From JAQBVV01 sp965249205 (GTDB taxonomy: Bacteria; Acidobacteriota; Vicinamibacteria; Vicinamibacterales; UBA2999): DNA of 64,000 bases. Below the pieces are notes generated by a model. The model searched no databases. It was given only the letters and a program-made list of their open reading frames with translations, and was not told where the DNA came from. The stretch spans positions 1,550,001-1,614,000 of the forward strand of contig CBDFLL010000006.1 of assembly GCA_965249205.1 (NCBI GenBank), read 5' to 3'. Position 1 is the stretch's first letter; the number at the start of each line of letters is the position of its first letter. Position numbers and translations under genes: made by a program. Of this stretch, positions 44,539 through 53,124 are shown in pieces.

Positions 44539-46005
44539 ATGACAACCTTCAATCGGCGACAATTCATCATCACCAGCGCCGCTGCGGCCGCGTACATGTT
44601 GCCCGGTCGTTCGTTCGCACAATCTACCGATCCGACCGACCTGAGTATCGCCCAGGCGTACCGGCTCATTCGCTCCGGTGCGCTGTCGCCGATTGATCTT
44701 GTCGGCGCGTACTTCGAGCGCATCAGGCACTTCGACGGCCGGCTCAACGCCTTTGTCACGTTGACCGAAGAGCGTGCCGTCGCGCGCGCGCGAGCGCTGG
44801 AGGCTGAGCTTGCGAACGGTAATTGGCGTGGCCCGTTGCACGGCATCCCGATTGCGCTGAAAGACAACATTGATACGGCGGGCGTACGCACGACGGCAGC
44901 GAGCGCGGTGTTTGCGGAGCGCATGCCGGATGAAGATGCCGAAGTCGTCACACGGCTCACGGACGCCGGCGCGATCATTCTGGGCAAACTCAATATGCAC
45001 GAGTTTGCCTATGGCGGAACGTCGGCGGTCAGTCATTTCGGCCCAGTGCGCAATCCCTGGGACTTGACTCGGATCCCCGGGGGGTCGTCCGGCGGCTCTG
45101 GTGCGGCGGTCGCCGCACGGCTCTGCGCCGGTGCCCTGGGCACCGACACGGGAGGGTCGATTCGTATACCGGCGGCACACTGTGGAATCGTCGGTTTCAA
45201 ACCGACGTATGGGCTTGCTAGCGTACGCGGCATCATTCCGCTCAGCGTTTCGCTCGATCATGTAGGCCCGATGTGTCGCACCGTGGCCGATGCAGCGCTA
45301 ATGCTTCAGGCGCTTGCTGGGTATGACCCGCGCGACATCGCAAGCATTCGCGCGAACGTACCGAATTATTCGAGCGCGCTGCAGCGCAGCACATCAACGC
45401 TGCGCCTGGGCGTGCCGCGCACGCTGTTTTATGACGACGTCGACCCCCAGATACTCGACGCCGTCGAGCGGGCACTCAACGTCCTGCGTGAATTGACGGC
45501 CAGCACGCAAGAAGTCGAATTGCCGACGCGGCCACAGGCCCGCCCCGTTTCCGTAGAAGCCTACGGATACCACGCTGAATATCTCGAGGAGAGGCGTGAG
45601 CTCTATGCCGCGAGTACGTTGGAGCGCATCATGGGCGGCGCCGATGTCCCGGCGGCCGACTACGCCGAAGTGCTGTATCAACTCAAGCTGGGGAGAAAAG
45701 CTATCGCCGGAGTTTTCGAGGAAGTCGATATCTTGATCACGCCGACGCTGGCGCAACTTCCAGTCAGTATCGAGACGGCGCTGGAGTCGCCGCTGGAGAG
45801 CACCCAGATTCTGATCCGTAACCCGGGGCCATTTAATTTCTACGGGATTCCGACGATTTCAATCCCGTGCGGATTTAGCCGCGAAGGTTTACCGATTGGG
45901 TTGCAGATCAGTGGCCGAGCCTTGGGCGAACTAGAGGTACTCGCGCTCGCGCACGCATATGAACAGGCGACCGACTGGCACGATCGGACACTGCCATTGG
46001 CGTAG
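44539..46005 (+). CDS. Tat-exported amidase (amidase signature family)
   Basis: The protein has 488 residues. The N-terminus (NRRQFIITSAAAAAYMLPGRSFAQ) is a twin-arginine signal. The Ser-cisSer-Lys triad is present: Lys108 (IALKDNID), the cis-Ser in GGSSGGSGAA (about Ser183/184) and the nucleophile Ser207 (TDTGGSIRIPA). Family members hydrolyse amides, from small aliphatic ones to acylated amino compounds. Export through Tat suggests action on extracellular or periplasmic amides. Neighbouring genes give no further clue to the substrate. Confidence 0.9.
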   Translation: MTTFNRRQFIITSAAAAAYMLPGRSFAQSTDPTDLSIAQAYRLIRSGALSPIDLVGAYFERIRHFDGRLNAFVTLTEERAVARARALEAELANGNWRGPLHGIPIALKDNIDTAGVRTTAASAVFAERMPDEDAEVVTRLTDAGAIILGKLNMHEFAYGGTSAVSHFGPVRNPWDLTRIPGGSSGGSGAAVAARLCAGALGTDTGGSIRIPAAHCGIVGFKPTYGLASVRGIIPLSVSLDHVGPMCRTVADAALMLQALAGYDPRDIASIRANVPNYSSALQRSTSTLRLGVPRTLFYDDVDPQILDAVERALNVLRELTASTQEVELPTRPQARPVSVEAYGYHAEYLEERRELYAASTLERIMGGADVPAADYAEVLYQLKLGRKAIAGVFEEVDILITPTLAQLPVSIETALESPLESTQILIRNPGPFNFYGIPTISIPCGFSREGLPIGLQISGRALGELEVLALAHAYEQATDWHDRTLPLA

Positions 46006-46109
46006 CGCGCCCACACGTATTCGCCCGGGCGATGCGGGGGGCTGGGCCCATGGAATTTCCTCTGTCCGCAGAGTGGTGCGACCCTCAGACCAGCCGCCAC
46101 TCTGAACGG

Positions 46110-46763
46110 TCAGCGCGAAAACGGCTCGAGCCCCGGAGTCGCGCCCGGCTGGAGCGGTATGCGCGCCGTGTTCAGCATCATCGCAATCAGCGTGTAGTAG
46201 CCGCTGAGTCCGGTCATGTCGACGATCCCCTGCTCGCCGAACACAGCGAGCGCTCTGGCGTAGGTCGCATCGCTCACCCTGCCGTCTCGGTGCAGCGCTG
46301 TGCAAAAATCGTAGAGGGCCGCCTCGTCGTCGGCCATACCTTCCGGGCGACGCCCGTCGGCGACCGCCGCCGCGATCTCCGGACTCAGGCCGCCCTCCAA
46401 CGCCAGGGGATGGTGCGCGGCCCATTCGTAATTCTGGCTCCACTCGCGTGCGGTGATCAGAATCACGAACTCGGACAAGCGTGGCGGAAGCGAGCTGTCG
46501 AACCGCAGGTAGTCGCTCACATTCCGCAAGCGGTTGAGCAGCTCAGGGCTGCGCATGATGACGCTCCACGGCCCCCCGGGTTCGCCGCGCTCGGCCCTGA
46601 ACTCCGCCACGGCCTCTTTCTGTGCCGGCGTCATCTCCTCGTCCGCAATGGGCGGCATGCGATTCTGAGCCTGTGCACTCACAGAGAAAATCGACAGTAG
46701 GACGACGAGCCCGGCGACACGTCGAATTCGACTCCTGCGTTCGTACTGCTTGCGATAGCCCAT
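46110..46763 (-). CDS. exported carboxymuconolactone decarboxylase-family protein
   Basis: The ATG at 46763 (MGYRKQYERRSRIRR) gives 217 residues with a signal peptide ending SAQAQN. The AhpD-like helical fold shows RLSEFVILITAREWSQNYEWAAHHPLALEGGLS and VDMTGLSGYYTLIAMMLNT. The EW..HH pattern matches decarboxylase-type members rather than the CxxC peroxidase type; no CxxC is present. Genuine carboxymuconolactone decarboxylases are cytoplasmic, so the exported location is notable and the reaction unknown. Confidence 0.8.
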   Translation of the reverse strand: MGYRKQYERRSRIRRVAGLVVLLSIFSVSAQAQNRMPPIADEEMTPAQKEAVAEFRAERGEPGGPWSVIMRSPELLNRLRNVSDYLRFDSSLPPRLSEFVILITAREWSQNYEWAAHHPLALEGGLSPEIAAAVADGRRPEGMADDEAALYDFCTALHRDGRVSDATYARALAVFGEQGIVDMTGLSGYYTLIAMMLNTARIPLQPGATPGLEPFSR

Positions 46764-46896
46764 CGGAATAATCCCTCCAATCACGGTTGTCTGTTCGTCG
46801 ACGAGTATAACGGCGACCCGCCCGCGCCCGTTTTCTGCAATGGCCTGGGATGATGTCTTACGGAGAGTCCAAGACGAGGCGTCTTTCTGGCGGTGA

Positions 46897-47280
46897 TCAG
46901 CGCGCTGCGTGAGTCGGCGTGACGTTCACGACAAACCCGAGGCCATGGGCGCGAATCGCGCGCTCCGCAGCGGTGACGAAGGCCACGGCCTTGCCGGAAG
47001 GCTCCTGGGCGCAATTCAGACGGATCTGCACGGCTTTACCCTGGTACTGGGGGTAGTGCGTCGTCAGATGGCCATCAAGCACGTACCCCATGTAACGGTT
47101 GATCTTCTCTTCGATCTGGATGAACTGCTGCGGACCGCTATCCCACTCGCGTCGCTCGATCATCACGAGTACCACCTGTCCCGACGCCGGATCCACCTCG
47201 ATGAGGTCCACAGTGTTCGGGTTCTCCACACCGGGCTCACCAAACTCGGCGACCCATTCTTCCTTCTTCATCCCTTCCAC
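46897..47280 (-). CDS. DUF6572-like small cytoplasmic protein
   Basis: The protein has 127 residues with no export signal. The pattern VDLIEVDPASGQVVLVMIERREWD...FIQIEEKINRYMGYVLDGHLTTHYPQYQGKAVQIRLNC resembles the DUF6572 family (a short alpha/beta domain that reports quantity or acts as a toxin/immunity-type partner in some genomes). The match is by pattern only. It is monocistronic here. Confidence 0.6.
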   Translation of the reverse strand: MEGMKKEEWVAEFGEPGVENPNTVDLIEVDPASGQVVLVMIERREWDSGPQQFIQIEEKINRYMGYVLDGHLTTHYPQYQGKAVQIRLNCAQEPSGKAVAFVTAAERAIRAHGLGFVVNVTPTHAAR

Positions 47281-47555
47281 GATCGAACTCTCCTGGCGTC
47301 GCGATGGAAATCTCTTACACGTCTACGGCATCGCCGGTGGGAAGCGACCGTTTCTACGACTATGCACTCATCGGTCGGAAAGGACGGATCGTATCAAACC
47401 GGAGCAGGAGCATCCACCTCCGATCGCCCGACAGCCGCCGCCCACCTTGGCCCGTATGAATCGCCGCCAAGTGTGGCCAAGGCGGTATAGGGGAAGCGTT
47501 CCGCTATAAACTTCGTCTGTGTCGTGGGCAAGAGGGAAACTCAGAGGAGAGCACG

Positions 47556-48581
47556 ATGACGATGACAAAATGCGCGACTGTGTGTGCTGCGGCGCTTGTT
47601 ATGGCCGCACCCGTATTCGGACACCACAGCGATGCCGGTGTGGACACCGAGTCGGTCGTGGCGATTGAAGGAACGGTTCGAGAATTCGCTTGGCGGAATC
47701 CGCATGTCTACGTTGTTGTAGAAACCGAGCAGAGCGGTGAGCCGGTGGAGTGGGAACTGCAGATGGGCGCGGTCGGTGGTCTTTCGCGCAGGGGTTGGAC
47801 GCGCGACACGCTATCGCCTGGCGACCACGTCACGGTGCGTGCGAGTCCGGCAATGGATGGGCGGCCATACGGCATCCTGCGATCCGTCGAGAAGGATGGT
47901 GGACTCGCGCTGGCGGCGGCGACCACGGCCCCGAACGTCACGCCCCCCGCCACCAGCCTAGCGGGAAAATGGCTGACCGACCGCGCGTCAGTTGTGGACT
48001 TTCCATTCGGTAGCTTTGACGCGTTCTTTCGCGCGTCGCTCTCGTTGAACGAGAAGGGGACAGCGGCCGAGGCCGCCTTCGATGCCCTGTCCGTCCAGAA
48101 CCCGGAATCGACGTGCGTGGGGAGACCGACGCCCGCCGGGGTGATTTCCAGCGGCGGCTATGTCATGGAGATCGACCTCTCGCAACAGGAGACGATGATC
48201 GTCTTCCGGAGCGAACGGTTTAGTGAGGTGCGCACGATCTATATGGATGGCCGCGATCATCCCGCCCCGAGCGAGCGTTTGACCACGGGCCACTCAATCG
48301 GTCGCTGGGACGGGGACACGCTGGTGGTGGATACGACGAATTTTGCAGATCACCGGTCGCCCTATCAGATCGGCGTGCCGTCGGGAGGCCAGAAACATGT
48401 CGTAGAACGATATCGCCTGACCGAGGATGGCACCCATATCGACTTCGACTTTGTGCTCGAGGATCCGGAGTACCTGACAGAACCCATGTCTCACAGCAGG
48501 CAGTTAATTCATTCGCCACATCTCGAGATGTTTCTTTCCGCATGTGATCCGGAAGCAGCGCGTCGGTTTCTTGTGAGGTGA
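47556..48581 (+). CDS. DUF6152-family secreted protein
   Basis: The protein has 341 residues, with GAGGAG before the ATG. The signal peptide ends VFGHHSDAG. An N-terminal DUF6152 domain (VVAIEGTVREFAWRNPHVYVVVETE...WELQMGAVGGLSRRGWTRDTLSPGDHVTV) is followed by a second beta-rich domain from about 135, with TIYMDGRDHPAPSERLTTGHSIGRWDGDTLVVDTTNF. That second motif is widespread in secreted proteins of Acidobacteriota and Proteobacteria. Function unknown. Confidence 0.85.
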   Translation: MTMTKCATVCAAALVMAAPVFGHHSDAGVDTESVVAIEGTVREFAWRNPHVYVVVETEQSGEPVEWELQMGAVGGLSRRGWTRDTLSPGDHVTVRASPAMDGRPYGILRSVEKDGGLALAAATTAPNVTPPATSLAGKWLTDRASVVDFPFGSFDAFFRASLSLNEKGTAAEAAFDALSVQNPESTCVGRPTPAGVISSGGYVMEIDLSQQETMIVFRSERFSEVRTIYMDGRDHPAPSERLTTGHSIGRWDGDTLVVDTTNFADHRSPYQIGVPSGGQKHVVERYRLTEDGTHIDFDFVLEDPEYLTEPMSHSRQLIHSPHLEMFLSACDPEAARRFLVR

Positions 48582-48664
48582 TTTTGAAGGGTGGGGCCAC
48601 GGGGTCGAGTCGGCACCACTGTATGCGCGAGTCCGATTCAGGCAGGCCGTGGTACCGTACTCGA

Positions 48665-49135
48665 ATGCGCGTCGCTCTATTCGTTCTACTGATCAGCGTG
48701 GCGTGCGCCGCGCCGGCGAGCGCTCAGGCTTCAACGGACACGTGGGAGTTCGGCATCAGCCCCCATGTCGTGCTTCGCGAGGATTCGACGGCGCACAGCG
48801 GGGGCGGCCTCACCGTCGCGCGCCGATTCCAGACGATTGCAGCCGTCTTGGAAGCCGGCGGCACGCGACGTCACGGGCACAACGACTGGCGCGTAGTCGG
48901 GGGGCCGCGGTTCACGCTGGGCACCACTGCACGGTCTGATTTCTTCGTGCAGGTCCTGGCCGGCGCGCTCATTCGCTCGAGCGAGGCGGATTGGGCCGTG
49001 CTGCCCGGCGCCGGCGTCGATGTGCGAGTGACCGATTCGAGCGCGGTCCGTTTCCAATTTGATGCACCGGTCGAACGGGCCGAGGCCCGCACGGCAACGA
49101 GCGCGCGCGCGTCAATCTGGCTGGTATTGCATTAG
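48665..49135 (+). CDS. small outer-membrane beta-barrel-like protein
   Basis: The ATG at 48665 gives 156 residues with a signal peptide ending ASAQA. The mature part is amphipathic beta strands (WEFGISPHVVLRED, GGGLTVARRFQTIAAVLEAGG, DWRVVGGPRFTLG, FFVQVLAGALIRS, AVLPGAGVDVRVTDSSAVRFQFDAPVE) ending ASIWLVLH, as in eight-stranded barrels. It starts 83 bp after the DUF6152 gene. Confidence 0.6.
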   Translation: MRVALFVLLISVACAAPASAQASTDTWEFGISPHVVLREDSTAHSGGGLTVARRFQTIAAVLEAGGTRRHGHNDWRVVGGPRFTLGTTARSDFFVQVLAGALIRSSEADWAVLPGAGVDVRVTDSSAVRFQFDAPVERAEARTATSARASIWLVLH

Positions 49136-49381
49136 CGGCTCCCGGCCGTCGTCGCCTCGTTCCGCAAGACCCGAGCGCTCGACCTGCTGACGTCTCCACC
49201 CACTCCGGTGCGACCGTCGAACCGAACACCGACATAAACAATGCGAAAACGAGTAGGGTCATGCACGTCGCGTGTCCTCCTTTATGACGAATCGGCCTCG
49301 TTCTGCCAGAAATCGTGGCGCCGTAGACGCGAATCGCTGCCGGAGGGGGGACGCCCCGTACCGAGCGACTCTGACTACTAG

Positions 49382-49981
49382 ATGACGCAGGAGGCCGTGC
49401 TCGAGCCAAGTGCGCCGCCGCAGGCGGCCACGCCCGACCCAGACGAGCAGGAACTGGTCGCAGCCGTGGTTCGCAGGGACCGAAAGGCCACCGCCGAATT
49501 CGTCGGGCGATTCTCGGACCCCGTGTACGTCTACGTTCGACACCGGCTCGCGCCGCGAGCCGACCTGGTCGACGACCTGGTGCAGGATGTGTTCGTCGCG
49601 GCGCTCAAGGGGTTGCCGTCGTTTGCAGGGCGGTCGTCGCTGAAGACCTGGCTGGTCGGCATTGCGCGCCACAAGGTCGAGGATTTCTACCGCGCGCAGC
49701 TCCGCCGGCCGACGCCGGCCGAACTCGACGACGAGTCCCCCCTGATTCCGTTGGAGATGCCGGAACTTGATGAGCAGATGGACCACGCGAAACGCCAAGT
49801 GAAGACACGGCGCGTGCTGTCCCAGTTGCCCGAGCCTTACGGCTACGCGCTGATCTGGCGCTACTGGGAAAACCGAAGCGTCAAGGCGATTGCGGCCGAA
49901 ACCGGACGTACTGAGAAGGCAGGGGAGCGGCTACCTGCTCGTGCTCGCGCCCAGTTCAAGCGGCTGTGGGAAGCCGACTGA
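49382..49981 (+). CDS. ECF-type RNA polymerase sigma factor
   Basis: The protein has 199 residues. Region 2 is RRDRKATAEFVGRFSDPVYVYVRHRL...DDLVQDVFVAALKGLPSFAGRSSLKTWLVGIARHKVEDFYR; region 4 is QLPEPYGYALIWRYWENRSVKAIAAETGRTEKAGERLPARARAQFKRL. An acidic linker of about 20 residues separates them. A small Cys/His protein follows nine bases later and may be its regulator. No obvious target promoter motif could be assigned. Confidence 0.9.
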   Translation: MTQEAVLEPSAPPQAATPDPDEQELVAAVVRRDRKATAEFVGRFSDPVYVYVRHRLAPRADLVDDLVQDVFVAALKGLPSFAGRSSLKTWLVGIARHKVEDFYRAQLRRPTPAELDDESPLIPLEMPELDEQMDHAKRQVKTRRVLSQLPEPYGYALIWRYWENRSVKAIAAETGRTEKAGERLPARARAQFKRLWEAD

Positions 49982-49989
49982 GAGGACCC

Positions 49990-50322
49990 GTGGATTCAGA
50001 GCGTTTCTTTTCGAAGCTGGCGAACGCCACCGAGCCAGTTCCCGACGTTGACAGGGCGCCTGCCCGTCTCCAGTCGCGGATTTACTCAAGGCTCCTGGCC
50101 GAACAGGCAGCCGGAGGTCGACTCCTCAGTCTGACCGAGACCCGCGAGTCGGGCCGGGCGCTGTGTGTCTTCGAAGCGGCCATCGCCCACACTCCGCTTC
50201 CAGAGGCGATCCAGGCGATGAATCCTTGCTACGTGTGTCATGCTCGCCATCTCGCGGAGCGCCTCGACCGCGCGCCGATCTTCTGGCCGCACTGCCCGTA
50301 TTCCGAATACCACCGCGGCTAA
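49990..50322 (+). CDS. small Cys/His-rich protein next to the ECF sigma factor
   Basis: From the GTG at 49990, with AGAGGA upstream, the protein has 110 residues. The N-terminus (DSERFFSKLANATEPVPDVDRAPARLQSRIYSRLL) is a helical region typical of short proteins next to ECF genes. The C-terminal part holds CYVCHARHLAERL and WPHCPYSEYH, a possible metal site of CxxCH plus HCxxxxYH type. By position it is likely to be an anti-sigma or accessory factor; ZAS-type anti-sigmas use HxxxCxxC, a different spacing. Confidence 0.6.
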   Translation: MDSERFFSKLANATEPVPDVDRAPARLQSRIYSRLLAEQAAGGRLLSLTETRESGRALCVFEAAIAHTPLPEAIQAMNPCYVCHARHLAERLDRAPIFWPHCPYSEYHRG

Positions 50323-50344
50323 GGGCAGGACACGGGACTAGTGG

Positions 50345-51025
50345 CTAGAACGCGCGCATCACCCCGACGAGATTCTGAAAGTTCATCAAGCCTCGGGTAC
50401 CCTGCGGCTCAAGCTGGCGGCTAAGTGGGTTGGGGCCCAGGTTCTCGCTGAAGGAGTAGCGGATGCTCCACCCATCGCCAACCGGTACGTCGACGCCAAC
50501 AGCGACCCGAGACGCAAGCTCGATCGTCGTGAACATCGCCGGCGGTGGCCTCAGTCCTCCATCGATCATGCCTGGCTGCTTGTCGGCGCTGAGGCGCAAC
50601 AGGCCAAGGCCACCTGACAGGTAGGGTCTGATCCGGCTCGACCGCTCCCTGAAGTACACCAGCACGTCGGCAATCAACGTGTGATGGCTCGTCGAGTGCG
50701 ATTGTGCGAAGAACAGGCTTTCGGTCGCAGCGCCTCTCGCCGCGAAAAACCGGACGTCGTTACGATTCCACGTGTAGTTGGCCTGGAGTGTGACGTACTC
50801 TCGGATGTGCCTCCCGACGAAGGCGTTCACGGCCACGCCAGTCTCTGGCTTGTAGCCCGAGGTTGCGAAGCCGGTAGGCGTGACGACCGTCGTGGGATCG
50901 CCAGAGAGTTGGACGCTTCCGCCGATCACCCCAACGAAGAAGACGGACTCCTGTGCGGTCGAGGGCCGCGGGAGCAAAGCCAGGAGTATGACTGCCGCGA
51001 GCGCAGGGCGGACGATGAACCACAT
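50345..51025 (-). CDS. outer-membrane beta-barrel protein (OmpA-like barrel)
   Basis: The ATG at 51025 gives 226 residues with a signal peptide ending STAQES. Alternating-residue strands cover the rest (FFVGVIGGSVQLS, VAVNAFVGRHIREYVTLQANYTWNRNDV, SHSTSHHTLIADVLVYFRE, RIRPYLSGGLGLLRLS, VGVDVPVGDGWSIRYSFSENLG), closing LVGVMRAF with a terminal Phe, a typical BAM recognition signal. It should form an eight-stranded barrel. Confidence 0.8.
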   Translation of the reverse strand: MWFIVRPALAAVILLALLPRPSTAQESVFFVGVIGGSVQLSGDPTTVVTPTGFATSGYKPETGVAVNAFVGRHIREYVTLQANYTWNRNDVRFFAARGAATESLFFAQSHSTSHHTLIADVLVYFRERSSRIRPYLSGGLGLLRLSADKQPGMIDGGLRPPPAMFTTIELASRVAVGVDVPVGDGWSIRYSFSENLGPNPLSRQLEPQGTRGLMNFQNLVGVMRAF

Positions 51026-51118
51026 GTGTAGATCCCTACCACACCCGATCCGTGCCCAAGGCACGGCCGGATGCGGCAGAGTGCGAACGTAGCGCAGGAT
51101 CGCCTCCAGCGGGGTTCG

Positions 51119-51787
51119 TCAGGAGACCTTTTGAATTGTGATGCGCGCCACTGGGTTCTTCCAGTCGCGGTTCCGTCCAAAGTCTCCATCGCCGCGAATA
51201 CCGCTGTGAATCAAGACCATGCCTTCACCACCGCCGGGCGAGCCACCGGCGCCCGCTCCGTCGCATTCTGGATAGTTCGGCCCTGGAATCGACGCGCAGC
51301 GCTCGTCGTTCACCTCCGTGCCCGCGTCGTAGGCATACGCGTAGAGGACCTTGACCTCTCCGGCTGCCGGCAGCGTCGTGCGGACACCGACGAACGCGTC
51401 GTTGGTCGGGATCAGCATGGAGGCGAGGCTCACCCAGTTAAACGTGTCGCTCCCCGTCACGACCACCCCACCCGTATTGCCTGGGCCGTGCAATCCGCCA
51501 GAGTTCTGCACGTCCAGCACGTTGGTGTCGGCATTGAGCAGCGTCGTCATAGGCGTGACGTTACCAGTCTCGGCCAACGTCTGGAGCTCGGCCGATGCCG
51601 CCGTACCCACGGTAAAGAGTGCTGCAGATGAGTTGTGGGTCGCGACGAGCACCGGCGTGAAGGCCTGGGCCGGTACCAGATTGATGATATTGACCTGATA
51701 CGTGCCGGTTGATTGCGCCAGCGTCGCCGAAGGGCCGATCGCCATCACGCTCAAGGTCAGAGCGATGGCCGTGATAAGTCGCTTCAT
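51119..51787 (-). CDS. secreted spondin-domain protein
   Basis: The ATG at 51787 follows GGAGGAGAAC and gives 222 residues. After the signal peptide (SATLAQS) the spondin_N-like domain shows YQVNIINLVPAQAFTPVLVATHNSSAALFTVGTAASAELQTLAETGNVTPM, then GGVVVTGSDTFNWVSLASMLIPTNDAFVGV and VLYAYAYDAGTEVNDE. Bacterial members are secreted and of unknown role. A Gly/Ser/Pro stretch (about residues 178-192) links to the C-terminal HSGIRGDGDFG segment. Confidence 0.78.
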   Translation of the reverse strand: MKRLITAIALTLSVMAIGPSATLAQSTGTYQVNIINLVPAQAFTPVLVATHNSSAALFTVGTAASAELQTLAETGNVTPMTTLLNADTNVLDVQNSGGLHGPGNTGGVVVTGSDTFNWVSLASMLIPTNDAFVGVRTTLPAAGEVKVLYAYAYDAGTEVNDERCASIPGPNYPECDGAGAGGSPGGGEGMVLIHSGIRGDGDFGRNRDWKNPVARITIQKVS

Positions 51788-51889
51788 GTTCTCCTCCATG
51801 GACGGGTTTCCGAGTCACACGGAGTACGTAGTCGGTGGTGTCGGCCTGATCCCCCGCCCAGACTCGACTCGCGCCCTCTCATTGCCGTG

Positions 51890-52210
51890 ATGGATACCGC
51901 GGGTCAGGGACGAGGCATGGTCACGGGAGTGGCTGGGAGCAGCCAGGCTCAGGATTGGGGTGTGCTGTTACAACAGTACCGTGGCCTTCAGGACCCGCTC
52001 ATCGCAGCGCTGGGCATCGTGACGCCCGAGACCCTGGCTGCCAAAGCCCCGTTTTCTCCTACCAACGATCCTGCCGAGACTGTCGGTACACTACTGGCGG
52101 GATTTCTGTTTCATGAGGCCTATCACGCGGGGCAGATTGCGCTGGGCCGTCGTCTCGTCGGAAAGGCCGGGGCGATTGCTGCCCCCTCGCTGGAGCGGAC
52201 CACCGCGTAG
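51890..52210 (+). pseudogene. DinB-family protein, N-terminally truncated
   Basis: The 106 residues cover the second half of the DinB/DfsB helical bundle: GLQDPLIAALGIVTPETLAAKAPFSPTND, and GTLLAGFLFHEAYHAGQIALGRR with the third metal His segment (HEAYHAGQ). The first helix and first metal His are missing, and the N-terminal residues do not resemble the family. It ends nine bases from the repaired stop of the convergent methyltransferase gene. It is probably a stub. Confidence 0.6.
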
Positions 52211-52219
52211 GCGGCGATC

Positions 52220-52992
52220 CTACATCGCTACGAGCATTTCCTGCGGAATCGGGCACGCTTTGCGGCAGGCGACGCCGAAGTAGTAGAGCGGCTGGCCGTC
52301 GATCGATAGCCGATGCCGGTACCGTTCCATGTGATAAATGTCGAGGTACTCGCTCAGGATCAGGGTCCTGATGAAGACGGAGAAGCCGCTCGTGTCCCGG
52401 TTGTCGAGGAACGTCTCCTTGATGTTGAACGCAACCCAGCCGCCATCGTCAATAAGGTTGAAGCTTCGGAGAACACGCGCACGGGGATATCGCCGAAACC
52501 GAGTGCCGCCACTGAGACCAAGCAGTTAAAGCGCCAGCCGGCCAAATACTCGCGCTGAGCACCGGTCATCTTCGACATGTCCATCGCGTGGAAATCGTCG
52601 TAGACGCCGGGCCGATCGCGCCCCGCTGCCATTACGCCCGGGGCCGAAATGTCGACACCGACGAGGCGTGAAACGCCAAACTTCTGTAGTTCCGCGCCGA
52701 CCATGCCGTTGCCTGCGCCGAGATCGAGTACGCGTAGTTCGTTGAAGAGCCACGGCTCCTCGGCCATCGCATGGCGCAGGATGCCCACGACCTTCTCGGG
52801 TGACTGGCATTTCAGGCGATCGTAGAACAGCTGCTCATACAGGCCCTGGTGAGCGTAGATCGCGTCGTAATCGTGGAAACGGATCTCAGCCTCAACACCA
52901 CCCGAGTCGGTCAGCGTGAAGTAGGCCTCGTCCTGCGAGAGGTGATTGGTGTCTACGGATGGAAATCGGATGTTGTGTCGTTTTGCAGGCAT
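52220..52992 (-). pseudogene. class I SAM-dependent methyltransferase with a frameshift near 52465
   Basis: The ATG at 52992 (AAGAAGG just upstream) begins MPAKRHNIRFPSVDTNHLSQDE. The SAM-binding motif is LRVLDLGAGNGMVGAELQKFGVSRLVGVDIS, followed by AGWRFNCLVSVAALGFGDIP. After ...VFSEA the frame becomes meaningless, while another frame continues FNLIDDGGWVAFNIKETFLDNRDTSGFSVFIRTLI...RHRLSIDGQPLYYFG to TAG at 52220-52222. One lost base at about 52462-52466 explains this. The repaired protein would have about 257 residues. The substrate is unknown. Confidence 0.7.
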
Positions 52993-53124
52993 ATCCTTCT
53001 TAAGATAGCCGATTTTTCGCGGCGACGGTGCCTGTGTCGTTTTTCCAAACTTTGTCTTCAAGGCCGTGCCGCGACGCTCTACACGACCGCCGGACTCGAT
53101 GACCCCGAGTACAATCAGGTCGCT

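Noticed and set aside
52849..53124. N-terminal extension of the DUF5916 protein (MSVDRVVIVETDLS...)
   Set aside because: It overlaps the divergent methyltransferase gene, lacks export features and precedes a proper signal peptide starting at about 53125.
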